A stretch of 19,969 bases of DNA from SIG291 sp045543455 (lineage in GTDB: Bacteria; Bacillota; Clostridia; Lachnospirales; Lachnospiraceae): NCBI GenBank assembly GCA_045543455.1, contig JAZQMK010000019.1:1-19969 (forward strand), read 5' to 3'. Shown piece after piece: positions 8,589-16,811 of the stretch. The position numbers were made by a program, and so were the translations under genes. A model generated the notes under the pieces. That model was not told the DNA's origin. It made no database searches and saw only the letters and a program-made list of their open reading frames with translations. Position 1 is the first letter of the stretch. Every line of letters begins with the position of its first letter.

Positions 8589-8617
8589 TTGAAAAAGCAG
8601 TGTGATTGTAGTATAAT
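8589..8617 (+). promoter_or_regulatory. Sigma-A promoter heading the polA operon
   Basis: TTGAAA (8589-8594), a 17-nt spacer and a perfect TATAAT (8612-8617). Transcription should start near 8624, about 31 nt before the ATG of the small zinc-finger gene. This is the only strong promoter I recognise ahead of the closely packed genes that follow up to 18176. Confidence 0.8.
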
Positions 8618-8643
8618 TTATTATTAACGATAGTATGGCTAAG

Positions 8644-8650
8644 TGAGGGA
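8644..8650 (+). promoter_or_regulatory. Ribosome binding site choosing the 8655 start
   Basis: TGAGGGA ends 4 nt before the ATG at 8655. An in-frame GTG at 8643 overlaps this site and has no ribosome site of its own, so ATG 8655 is preferred. Confidence 0.7.
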
Positions 8651-8654
8651 TATT

Positions 8655-8978
8655 ATGACCTGTAGTGAAAGCGAAATGCTTATAAAACGATATATTAATA
8701 ATGATTTGGATATCTACGAGGTAACAGATCTTCTTAAGCATTTGCAACAGTGCAAGGACTGCAGGGAAGAACTGGAGATTCATTATATTTTAGAATATGG
8801 TTTATCTGAGAGAGAGGAACCAAAGTCCTTTGATTTTAAAAGACAAATTGAGGAAAAATTAGAATATTCCAGATCACGTGTAATATCCTATAAAAAATAT
8901 AAAAGAATAAGATTTATAACTATTGCACTTACTAATATATTATGTATATTAGCGGCGTTGTATGTATTGGTAATATAA
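8655..8978 (+). CDS. Small zinc-finger (zf-HC2-like) single-pass membrane protein, anti-sigma-factor-like
   Basis: A 107-residue protein not recognised as a named gene. The N-terminal ~45 residues resemble the putative zinc-finger of anti-sigma factors: Cys3 in MTCSESEM, a helix, then HLQQCKDC, giving the Cys...His-x3-Cys-x2-Cys arrangement of ZAS/zf-HC2 domains. A charged linker follows and the protein ends in one hydrophobic helix (FITIALTNILCILAALYVLV), predicting a cytoplasmic zinc domain on a membrane anchor with almost no extracellular part. Classical anti-sigma factors sit beside their ECF sigma gene; none is here. Instead it heads the operon containing polA, 18 nt upstream of it. It could be an anti-sigma factor for a distant sigma, or a zinc-domain membrane protein with another role. 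Its own promoter and a good ribosome site support expression. Confidence 0.7.
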   Translation: MTCSESEMLIKRYINNDLDIYEVTDLLKHLQQCKDCREELEIHYILEYGLSEREEPKSFDFKRQIEEKLEYSRSRVISYKKYKRIRFITIALTNILCILAALYVLVI

Positions 8979-8996
8979 AGTTTGAATGGAGAAAAT

Positions 8997-11594
8997 ATGA
9001 AAAAGGTTGTTTTAATAGATGGGCACAGTATACTTAACAGAGCTTTTTACGGTGTGCCGGATTTAACTAATAATGAAGGCCTGCATACTAATGCAGTTTT
9101 TGGCTTTCTTAATATTCTGTTTAAGGTAATAGAGGATGAAAAACCAGATAATATTACTGTGGCATTTGATTTAAAGGAACCTACTTTTCGTCATAAGCTA
9201 TATGATGCTTATAAGGGCACAAGAAAGCCTGCGCCGGAAGAGTTTAGACAGCAGGTGCCTTTAATTAAGGAAGTGCTTAGTGCTATGGGAATATGTATTG
9301 TGTCAAAGGCGGGATATGAAGCGGACGACATTTTAGGTACTTTAGCTAAGTCGTATGAGCGAGATGGTTATAAGGTGTCTATTTTATCTGGTGATAGAGA
9401 TATGCTTCAGTTAGCTTCTGACAATATTACCATAAGAATTCCTAAAACTAAGGGTGGTAATAAGGAAGTAGAAGATTATAGTGCTTTAGATGTATTTGCA
9501 AAATATGGAGTTACTCCGGAAGAATTTATAAGTGTGAAGGCACTTATGGGTGATACATCAGATAATATTCCGGGAGCTGCAGGTATAGGCGAAAAGACTG
9601 CAACAAAGTTAGTTGCCCAATATCATACAATCGATAATATATACGCTAATATTGATAATATTGGTGGCAATAAGGCCAAAAATGCACTTATTGAAAGCAA
9701 GGAAATGGTTGAATTAAGCTTTGTGCTTGCAAGAATTGATACAAATGTACCATTAGATGATTATAGTGTTGAAGCGGCAAAGCTTACTAATTTATTTACC
9801 AAAGAAGCCTATGAGCAGTTTGTACGCTTTGAATTCAAGTCTTTTTTAAAGAAGTTTGATGACAATGTAACGACGGATATGCAATTGGATTTGAATGATA
9901 GGATTGTAAGAATAGATGACTTTGCCATAGTAGAAGATATATTTGCAAGATTTTCTAAGGCAAAGAAGCTGGCTTTTGAACTGTTGACCAATAATGGTTT
10001 AATTGACGGAATAGTTTTAATCGATGAAACTGATAAAATATATTATATTCCGGTATGGGGCTTTGTAAGTGGAGACTACTTATTAGCAAAGCTTACTGAA
10101 TTGCTCAATAATGATAATATATTAATATGTACCAGTAACTTAAAGGAGCAGCTAAAGTTTATTAATCCGGAAAATAGTCCTTTAATATACGATGTAAGTC
10201 TTATGGCTTATTTACTCAATCCTTTAAAGGAAAGCTACACTTATATGGAATTAGCATTGGAATTTGCAGGAATTAACCATAAGAGTGCAAATGATGATAT
10301 TTATGAAGCTATCTGCAAGGCATATACAGCATTTGCAGTAGTTGAGGTTTTGAATGAAAAGCTTGAACAGACTGATATGTTGAAGCTTTATAAAGAAATA
10401 GAGTTACCATTAGTTTATGTTTTGTACAATATGGAAAAATATGGAATAAAGGTTAATAAAGAAGAGTTAGAAGCCTTTGGCCAAAAATTACAGGAAAAAA
10501 TTAAGGTGGTCGAACAAAGAATTTACGATGCCATAGGAGAAGAGTTTAATATTAATTCTCCAAAGCAATTAGGTGTTATTCTTTTTGAAAAAATGGGACT
10601 TCCGGGTATGAAAAAGACAAAAAGCGGTTATTCAACAAGTGCGGAGGTTTTAGAAAAGCTGGCGCCTGATTATCCTGTAGTAAGAGATATTCTTGAGTAC
10701 AGACAACTTACAAAGCTTAATTCTACTTATGTAGAAGGACTGGTAGGGTATATTAGAGAAGATAAAAGAATTCATGGTAAGTTTAATCAGACTATTACTG
10801 CAACAGGAAGAATAAGCAGTACTGAACCTAATCTTCAAAATATTCCTGTAAGAATGGAGCTGGGAAGAGAGATTCGAAAGGTATTTGTTCCGGAAGATGA
10901 TTATGTATTTATTGATGCAGATTATTCTCAGATAGAGCTTAGGATTTTAGCTCATATGTCTTTGGATGATGTTTTGATAGAGGCATATTCACAGCATAGT
11001 GATATCCATAGAAGTACGGCTTCAAAAGTATTTAATGTACCGCTTGAAGAAGTTACGGATTTACAGCGTAGAAATGCTAAAGCTGTTAATTTTGGTATTG
11101 TATACGGCATAAGCTCATTTGGTCTTAGCAATGATTTAAGTATAAGCAAGAAAGAAGCTCAAAGCTACATTGAAGAATACTTTAAGACCTATTCAAAGGT
11201 AAAAGTTTTTCTTGATAAGTGCGTATCAGATGCTAAGGAAAAAGGTTATGTAACCACTATGTACAACAGAAGAAGACCAGTGCCAGAGATTACATCAAGC
11301 AATTTTATGCAAAGAGCCTTTGGCGAACGAATTGCAATGAATTCGCCTATACAGGGAACAGCGGCAGATATTATTAAGCTTGCTATGATAAGAGTAAGTG
11401 AAGCACTAAAGAAAAATAATATGCGTTCAAGACTTATATTACAGGTGCATGATGAATTGCTTATAGAGACACATAAAGATGAAATTGATGCAGTAAAAGA
11501 CATTTTAAATAATGAAATGAAAAATGTTGCAGATTTATCAGTATCCTTAGAGATTGATGTTTGTCAGGGCAACAGCTGGTATGAGGCAAAGTAG
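8997..11594 (+). CDS. polA: DNA polymerase I
   Basis: The 865-residue repair and Okazaki-fragment-processing polymerase. The N-terminal 5'-nuclease domain (1 to about 290) starts VVLIDGHSILNRAFYG and carries SGDRDMLQLA and the helix-hairpin-helix GDTSDNIPGAAGIGEKTA. The middle 3'-5' exonuclease-like domain (about 300-470) has lost catalytic acidic residues: the first motif reads FELLT (327-331) in place of the D-x-E of E. coli, so no proofreading is expected, as in Bacillus-type PolI. The polymerase domain has motif A DYSQIELRILAH (Asp642), the O-helix with Arg691, Lys695, Phe699 and Tyr703, and motif C HDE at 818-820. An in-frame TTG at 8982 lies upstream, but GGAG at 8988-8991 sits 5 nt before ATG 8997, which is chosen. 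The coaE ATG follows the TAG stop directly. Confidence 0.97.
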   Translation: MKKVVLIDGHSILNRAFYGVPDLTNNEGLHTNAVFGFLNILFKVIEDEKPDNITVAFDLKEPTFRHKLYDAYKGTRKPAPEEFRQQVPLIKEVLSAMGICIVSKAGYEADDILGTLAKSYERDGYKVSILSGDRDMLQLASDNITIRIPKTKGGNKEVEDYSALDVFAKYGVTPEEFISVKALMGDTSDNIPGAAGIGEKTATKLVAQYHTIDNIYANIDNIGGNKAKNALIESKEMVELSFVLARIDTNVPLDDYSVEAAKLTNLFTKEAYEQFVRFEFKSFLKKFDDNVTTDMQLDLNDRIVRIDDFAIVEDIFARFSKAKKLAFELLTNNGLIDGIVLIDETDKIYYIPVWGFVSGDYLLAKLTELLNNDNILICTSNLKEQLKFINPENSPLIYDVSLMAYLLNPLKESYTYMELALEFAGINHKSANDDIYEAICKAYTAFAVVEVLNEKLEQTDMLKLYKEIELPLVYVLYNMEKYGIKVNKEELEAFGQKLQEKIKVVEQRIYDAIGEEFNINSPKQLGVILFEKMGLPGMKKTKSGYSTSAEVLEKLAPDYPVVRDILEYRQLTKLNSTYVEGLVGYIREDKRIHGKFNQTITATGRISSTEPNLQNIPVRMELGREIRKVFVPEDDYVFIDADYSQIELRILAHMSLDDVLIEAYSQHSDIHRSTASKVFNVPLEEVTDLQRRNAKAVNFGIVYGISSFGLSNDLSISKKEAQSYIEEYFKTYSKVKVFLDKCVSDAKEKGYVTTMYNRRRPVPEITSSNFMQRAFGERIAMNSPIQGTAADIIKLAMIRVSEALKKNNMRSRLILQVHDELLIETHKDEIDAVKDILNNEMKNVADLSVSLEIDVCQGNSWYEAK

Positions 11595-12182
11595 ATGAAA
11601 GTTATTGGAATTACTGGTGGTGTAGGTTGTGGAAAATCTACAGTACTAAAATATATTAAAGATAATTATAATGTTAAAGTTATATATGCAGATGATGTTG
11701 CTAAAGAGCTTATGAGCAAGGACAATATAGCTTATCAAAGAATAGTTGAAATATTTGGTGATGACATTTTGCAGTCTGATTTAGAAATCGACAGAAAAAA
11801 GCTGTCACTTGTAGTATTTAACAATCCTAACAAATTAAGTGTTTTAAATAGTATTGTACATCCTTTGGTAAAAAAATATATAATTGAAGACATTGTGAAG
11901 GAAAAGTGTTTAGAAAGATATGATTATGTGTTTGTTGAAGCGGCACTTCTTATTGAAGATCATTATGATATTATATGTGATGAGCTGTGGTATGTGTATG
12001 CAGACATTAATTCAAGAATTGAAAGACTGGCTGATTCAAGAGGCTACAGTGTTGAGAAAACACAAAGTATAATGCGTAATCAATTGTCAGAAGAAGAATT
12101 TAAAAGACATTGTCATAAGGTGATTGATAATAGCTTTGATTTTTCAAAAACAGCATTAATTATAGACGAGATGATGATGTAA
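11595..12182 (+). CDS. coaE: Dephospho-CoA kinase
   Basis: A 195-residue P-loop kinase for the last step of coenzyme A synthesis, phosphorylating the 3'-hydroxyl of dephospho-CoA with ATP. Visible: Walker A GGVGCGKST (8-16), the YADDVAKELM stretch matching the family's D-x-D/E-x-(A/V) substrate region, LNSIVHPLVKKYI, and the C-terminal QLSEEEFKRHCHKVIDN segment that matches the family's lid region and Asn-containing end. The ATG directly abuts the polA stop; its only ribosome site is a modest GAGG (11583-11586) within polA, so translation is probably coupled to polA. The polA-coaE order is common in Firmicutes. Length is normal. Confidence 0.95.
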   Translation: MKVIGITGGVGCGKSTVLKYIKDNYNVKVIYADDVAKELMSKDNIAYQRIVEIFGDDILQSDLEIDRKKLSLVVFNNPNKLSVLNSIVHPLVKKYIIEDIVKEKCLERYDYVFVEAALLIEDHYDIICDELWYVYADINSRIERLADSRGYSVEKTQSIMRNQLSEEEFKRHCHKVIDNSFDFSKTALIIDEMMM

Positions 12183-12206
12183 GCGATTGTCAGATTGGAG
12201 TAGGTT

Positions 12207-13979
12207 ATGGCTAAGAAACTAATTGAAGATCAGACTAATATGGTATTTGGTCTGGATATAGGGACAAGAAGTGTTGTAGGTATTGTAGGGTATTATTCAA
12301 ATGATATCTTTCATGTTAATGCTATGTGCGTTAAGGAGCATCAGAGCAGAGCTATGCTTGACGGACAGATACACGATATCGAAGAGGTTGGAAAGGTAGT
12401 TGGTATGGTAAAGGCAGATTTGGAAAAGCAAATCGGCTTTAAGCTTACAAAGGCCTGTGTAGCTGCTGCCGGTAGAGTGTTAAAGACAGTTAATGTAAAG
12501 GCAGAGATTGATTTTGAAGAAGAAACCAGAATTACTAAAGAAAATATATATTCTTTGGATATGCTTGCCGTTGAGCATGCATATGAGATAATCTCTGCTA
12601 AAAATGCGGCAAAATTTTATTGTGTAGGCAATACTCCAATAAGATATTATCTTAACGGATATGAGTTTAATAATATTGAAAATCATAAAGGAAGTCTTAT
12701 AGGCGTAGAGCTTATAGCAACATTTTTACCTGATGAGGTTGTAGATGGTCTTAATCAGGCACTTAGTATAGCAGGACTTGATATAATCGGACTTACATTA
12801 GAGCCTATTGCAGCTATTAATGTAGCTATTCCAAAACAATACAGATTATTGAATATAGCTTTAATTGATGTAGGAGCAGGAACTTCCGATATTTGCATAA
12901 CAAAAGATGGAAATGTAGTTGCATTTGGTATGATTCCAAGTGCAGGTGATGAGATTACTGAGGAAGTCTCTAAACATTATCTGGTTGATTTTAATACGGC
13001 AGAGTATATTAAGATTGAAGCCGGAAAAGGTAACGACAACATAGAATATGAAGATATTATGGGACTTCCTATGGTTACTAACAGTAAGGATGTAATAAAG
13101 GTTTGTGATAAAATCGTTAAAAAGCTTGCTAAGGAAACAAGTAAAAAAATTATTGAACTTAACGGTTATAAGTCTGTTAATGCAGTATTTGTTGTTGGCG
13201 GTGGCGGTAAAATTCCGGGCTACACAGCTTATGTTGCAGAGGAACTAAAGCTTCAGAAGGAAAGAGTTGCAGTAAGAGGCAAGGAAGTATTTAAAAATAT
13301 TGATTTTGATATTAAAGAATATGAAAAGGATGCCTTATATGTGACTCCTGTAGGAATATGTCTTAATTATTACTTACAGCAGAATAATTTTATGTATGTA
13401 AGGGTTAATGATGTAAGAGTTAAACTGTTTGATACAGGCAGACTTAATGTAAGTGACGCTTTGTTACAGATATCATATCCTAATGAGGACTTATTTGCAA
13501 AGAGTGGCAAAGAATTAAGATTTACAGTTAATAAAAAAGCAAGACTTGTAAGAGGTAAGAAGGGAGAACCCGCATTAATTACCATAGATGACAAGCCTGC
13601 AAATATTAATTCGTTATTAAGTGACAGCTGTAATGTAAGAGTTGAACCTTCAACTATTGGAGAAGATGCAAAAATGCAGATTAAACAGCTGGAAGAATTT
13701 AATTCAACTATTACATTTTTAGTTAATGGTAAGAAAATGGAGTGCCCAAGATTTGCTTATGTAAATGGTAAATTAGAAAATGAATTATATTACATAAATA
13801 ATGATGATGATATTGTAATTGAGAACTATTATACAGTTGAACAATTACTTGAGTATATGGACTTAGGTAAAGGCTTCTACATAGAAGTTAATAATATGCC
13901 GGTAGATGATAAAACTTTAATTTACGAGAATTTTACAGTGACGGTGAAACAGCAAAATGGAGAAGAAAATGAAGGATGA
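12207..13979 (+). CDS. FtsA-like actin-fold ATPase with ~195-residue beta-grasp-like C-terminal extension
   Basis: A 590-residue protein of the FtsA/PilM branch of actin-like ATPases. Phosphate-1 motif GLDIGTRSVVGIVG (from residue 15), phosphate-2 IDVGAGTSDICITKDG (Asp221) and adenosine motif VVGGGGKIPGY (from 329) are intact. The segment about 95-205 fits the 1C/SHS2 domain found in FtsA. After the actin core (ends near 395) comes a tail with repeated VND/VNG-type strands (VRVNDVRVKLFD, ITIDDKPANI, TFLVNGKKMECPRF, IEVNNMPVDDKTL), reading like several ThiS/ubiquitin-type beta-grasp units. It lacks the amphipathic membrane-targeting helix that ends classical FtsA. Homologues near polA-coaE in Clostridia are usually named cell division FtsA, but their function is unproven to my knowledge. 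GGAG (12197-12200) precedes the ATG; the end overlaps the GGDEF gene. Confidence 0.85.
   Translation: MAKKLIEDQTNMVFGLDIGTRSVVGIVGYYSNDIFHVNAMCVKEHQSRAMLDGQIHDIEEVGKVVGMVKADLEKQIGFKLTKACVAAAGRVLKTVNVKAEIDFEEETRITKENIYSLDMLAVEHAYEIISAKNAAKFYCVGNTPIRYYLNGYEFNNIENHKGSLIGVELIATFLPDEVVDGLNQALSIAGLDIIGLTLEPIAAINVAIPKQYRLLNIALIDVGAGTSDICITKDGNVVAFGMIPSAGDEITEEVSKHYLVDFNTAEYIKIEAGKGNDNIEYEDIMGLPMVTNSKDVIKVCDKIVKKLAKETSKKIIELNGYKSVNAVFVVGGGGKIPGYTAYVAEELKLQKERVAVRGKEVFKNIDFDIKEYEKDALYVTPVGICLNYYLQQNNFMYVRVNDVRVKLFDTGRLNVSDALLQISYPNEDLFAKSGKELRFTVNKKARLVRGKKGEPALITIDDKPANINSLLSDSCNVRVEPSTIGEDAKMQIKQLEEFNSTITFLVNGKKMECPRFAYVNGKLENELYYINNDDDIVIENYYTVEQLLEYMDLGKGFYIEVNNMPVDDKTLIYENFTVTVKQQNGEENEG
13959..13962 (+). 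promoter_or_regulatory. Ribosome binding site choosing the 13969 start
   Basis: GGAG sits 6 nt before ATG 13969, inside the end of the FtsA-like gene. The in-frame ATG at 13957 has no ribosome site at a usable distance, so the downstream start is preferred, giving an 11-nt overlap and probable translational coupling. Confidence 0.65.
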
Positions 13980-15693
13980 ATCGGTTAAAACCGAAAAAAA
14001 ATCACAACTGAAAAATCTAAAAGTGCAGAAATACTTTTCTAGAATAAATAGTATTTGTCTGTATTGTTATATGGTAGTTGTAATTATGTCCTTAGTAATA
14101 GGAGATACAACAGATGATAACTATGCAGTTGCAGCTTTGTTTATTACAATTCTGTTTGTTTCTGATTATTTATTTTCTCTGTTTAACTATATAGATTCAA
14201 AGTATCTGCTTGCTTTTATAAGGTACTTACAGGCATTAACCATTACAGTTATGACTATGATTCTTGACTTTAGTCCTGCAGGTACTACTATAATGTATAT
14301 GATGTTGTTTTTGATACTTCTTGAATATGTAATGGTTTATGATTATGAGAACAAAGTAGAAATTGTGATTGTAACCTTTACCATAGCAATACCATACATA
14401 GTAGCGGCAGTGTATATGACTATTCTTGATGGTATGTGGTTTACGGGTGTTGAGTACGTTGTTGGTATGACCATTTATATTATTGTATTTGCAGGAGTGG
14501 TAAAATTCTGGTACGATGCAGTTGAAAATAATGAAAAGAAAATTTTAGCCAAGGAAAGAATTATTGACAGCTTAAAGTTAGATTATGACAAGCTTGGTGC
14601 AATGCAGGAGAAAATCTTACATGTTAATGACCAGTTGAATGCTAAGGGTATAGAGCTTGAAAATGCATACAAGTCTCTTGACAGGTCTAATAAAGAAACT
14701 ACAGTTCAATACGAATTACAAGAAGAATATTCAAAGAAATTTGAAGTTGAGAGCATTATTCATGAGGCTACAGATAAGTTAGTGAAATTTTTTGGACTTA
14801 GTTTTGCCATGGTAACCTTGTATGATGATAAGGATTTAATTGAAGATATCTCTATAACCCTGATGAATAAAGATGATAATAAATTAAGAGATTTACTTAT
14901 TCATATTGCTAATGATAAAGTACATATAGCCGGAATGAAGCGTGTTGAAAAGCATTATTATGTTAATAAAGTAAATTCAGAGGATTATCCTGTAATGTCA
15001 GAACAAAGTGTTGGTTCACTTTGCTGTGTACCTGTTAATATAGAAAATGGTACAGGCTTTATTTTGGTGGGTTCAAAGATGTATGATTATTTTAATGATA
15101 ATAATTCTGTATTCTTTACTAATATGGCCAACCAGATGGCAGTATTTATAACAAATGCAAGGTTATATGATAAATTGGAACAGATATCAAAAACAGACGG
15201 TTTGTCACAATTATATAATCGTGGATATTTTAATACACATTACAAGGATATAGTTGATAATCTTGAAAATTACAAAAATGTCTCTATGGCTATTTTAGAT
15301 ATAGATCATTTCAAAATTATTAATGATACCTATGGTCATCCTTTTGGAGATTTGGTTATCAGACATTGTGCTGATAAGATACAGCAAATTGCTAAAAAAG
15401 AGGATGCATTTGTAGCTAGATATGGTGGCGAAGAATTTGCCATAATGATTACAAATAAAACATATACAGAGGTTGTATCCATAGTACATGATATACATGA
15501 ATCAATACTTAGTGATTCTGTTTATAATGAAGAGCTGAACAAATATATCAGCTATAATGTAAGTATTGGTGTTGCTGTATATCCAGATGTATGTAATAAT
15601 ATTAATATGCTTCTTAACAGAGCTGATAAGGCATTGTACTATTCAAAAGAACATGGAAGAAATACGATAACCTTTGATGACGGAAAAATATAG
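13969..15693 (+). CDS. Membrane-bound GAF-GGDEF diguanylate cyclase
   Basis: A 574-residue predicted diguanylate cyclase making c-di-GMP from two GTP. A charged 20-residue N-terminus is followed by about six hydrophobic helices (roughly 25-185), a coiled-coil-like stretch (190-245), a GAF-like domain (about 250-400, including SLCCVPVNIENGTGFILVG and ending FITNARLYDKLE) and a GGDEF domain (about 405-570). The catalytic motif GGEEF is intact at 486-490 within VARYGGEEFAIM, and TDGLSQLYNRGYF plus DIDHFKIINDTYGHPFGD match the substrate and metal regions. At the inhibitory I-site position the sequence reads KEDA rather than RxxD, so product inhibition may be weak. Start 13969 was chosen on its ribosome site; an alternative is ATG 13957. 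It is probably translationally coupled to the FtsA-like gene, and the ligands of the membrane and GAF parts are unknown. Confidence 0.9.
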   Translation: MKDESVKTEKKSQLKNLKVQKYFSRINSICLYCYMVVVIMSLVIGDTTDDNYAVAALFITILFVSDYLFSLFNYIDSKYLLAFIRYLQALTITVMTMILDFSPAGTTIMYMMLFLILLEYVMVYDYENKVEIVIVTFTIAIPYIVAAVYMTILDGMWFTGVEYVVGMTIYIIVFAGVVKFWYDAVENNEKKILAKERIIDSLKLDYDKLGAMQEKILHVNDQLNAKGIELENAYKSLDRSNKETTVQYELQEEYSKKFEVESIIHEATDKLVKFFGLSFAMVTLYDDKDLIEDISITLMNKDDNKLRDLLIHIANDKVHIAGMKRVEKHYYVNKVNSEDYPVMSEQSVGSLCCVPVNIENGTGFILVGSKMYDYFNDNNSVFFTNMANQMAVFITNARLYDKLEQISKTDGLSQLYNRGYFNTHYKDIVDNLENYKNVSMAILDIDHFKIINDTYGHPFGDLVIRHCADKIQQIAKKEDAFVARYGGEEFAIMITNKTYTEVVSIVHDIHESILSDSVYNEELNKYISYNVSIGVAVYPDVCNNINMLLNRADKALYYSKEHGRNTITFDDGKI

Positions 15694-15709
15694 AATTGAG
15701 GAAAATACA

Positions 15710-16504
15710 ATGAGGCTGATGACAATAGCAAGCGGTAGCAGTGGTAACTGCACTTACATAGGCAGTGACAATACCCATATACTGATTGATTCGGGAATTA
15801 GCAGAAAGAGAATTTTGGAAGGCTTAAAAAAAGCAGACCTGTCAATAAATGATATTAGTGCAATATTTATTACTCATGAGCATTGGGATCATATAAGTGG
15901 GCTTAGAGTTCTTACTAAAAATCTTGATGTACCGGTATATGCCAGCAAAGGTACAATTGATGGCATAATCAGTTCTAAAAGTGGAAATGAAATTAATAAA
16001 GATATTTTAAATGTAATTCCCTATGGAATAACTGGTATTGGTGATATTTCAATAGATATGTTTTCGGTATCTCATGATGCAAATGAACCTAGTGCTTATT
16101 CGTTTACATGCAATGGAAAAAAAGCTGCGGTGGTAACAGACTTGGGATTTTATAATGATTCTATAAAAGAGAAGATAAAAGATGTCAATGCTTTGGTACT
16201 AGAAGCAAATCATGATGTGAATATGCTGATGGTAGGTCCTTATCCATACTATTTGAAACAAAGAGTAATGGGAAATAGAGGCCATTTGTCAAATGAAACC
16301 TGTGGAAGGTTACTTTCACAGATAATACATGATGATATGAAAAATGTTTTATTGGGCCATCTTAGTAAAGAAAATAATTATACAGAGCTGGCTTATCAGA
16401 CTGTTGCAAATGAAATTGATTTAGCAGAAAATGAATATAAAGCTTCAGATTTTAATATTGGAATTGCAAGCCGTGAACAGGCTTCTGCTATAATAGAATT
16501 TTAA
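15710..16504 (+). CDS. YycJ/WalJ-type metallo-beta-lactamase-fold hydrolase
   Basis: A 264-residue MBL-fold protein. It starts RLMTIASGSSGNCTYI and HILIDSGIS, both characteristic of the YycJ/WalJ group, then has the metal motif THEHWDH (55-61), VVTDLGFYND, EANHDVNML, GHLSNETCGRLLS and LLGHLSKENN, which supply the remaining metal ligands. In Bacillus the homologue sits in the walRK operon and has been linked to DNA repair/mutator phenotypes and cell-wall signalling; the exact activity here is inference. Position in an operon with polA is compatible with a DNA-related role. An in-frame ATG at 15674 would overlap the GGDEF gene, but GAGG (15698-15701) sits 8 nt before ATG 15710 and the family begins at MRLMTIASGS, so 15710 is chosen. 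Confidence 0.9.
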   Translation: MRLMTIASGSSGNCTYIGSDNTHILIDSGISRKRILEGLKKADLSINDISAIFITHEHWDHISGLRVLTKNLDVPVYASKGTIDGIISSKSGNEINKDILNVIPYGITGIGDISIDMFSVSHDANEPSAYSFTCNGKKAAVVTDLGFYNDSIKEKIKDVNALVLEANHDVNMLMVGPYPYYLKQRVMGNRGHLSNETCGRLLSQIIHDDMKNVLLGHLSKENNYTELAYQTVANEIDLAENEYKASDFNIGIASREQASAIIEF

Positions 16505-16522
16505 ATAAAGAAAGAGGTATAT

Positions 16523-16795
16523 ATGAAAAAGACGATTATTACAGTTATAGGTAAGGATACAGTAGGTATCATAGCAAAGGTGTGTACATATCTTGCAGAA
16601 AATGATGTTAATATTTTGGATATTTCTCAGACTATAGTTCAGGAATATTTTAACATGATGATGATTGTTGATACAAATAATTCTAAGAAAGCATTTGCAG
16701 ATATGTGTGATGAGTTAGAAGTACTTGGTGAATCTATTGGCGTAAAGATTAAATGTCAAAGAGAAGACATTTTCAATAAGATGCACAGAATTTAG
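16523..16795 (+). CDS. ACT-domain protein, UPF0237 family
   Basis: A 90-residue protein consisting of one ACT domain: MKKTIITVIGKDTVGIIAKV and the NDVNILDISQTIV strand-turn are the standard beta-alpha-beta start, where ACT domains bind amino acids at a dimer interface. It resembles the regulatory ACT modules of GcvR but has no catalytic partner domain. GAGG (16514-16517) precedes the ATG. The UPF0210 gene follows after 16 nt. This UPF0237-UPF0210 pair is conserved across many Firmicutes and some other bacteria, so the ACT protein is probably a regulatory partner of the larger protein. The ligand is unknown. Confidence 0.92.
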   Translation: MKKTIITVIGKDTVGIIAKVCTYLAENDVNILDISQTIVQEYFNMMMIVDTNNSKKAFADMCDELEVLGESIGVKIKCQREDIFNKMHRI

Positions 16796-16811
16796 CGAAA
16801 AGAGGATAATT

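Noticed and set aside
8982..8996. TTG start for polA, five codons upstream
   Set aside because: The ribosome site GGAG (8988-8991) would lie inside the coding region, and the family starts with the MKKVVLIDG-type sequence at 8997.
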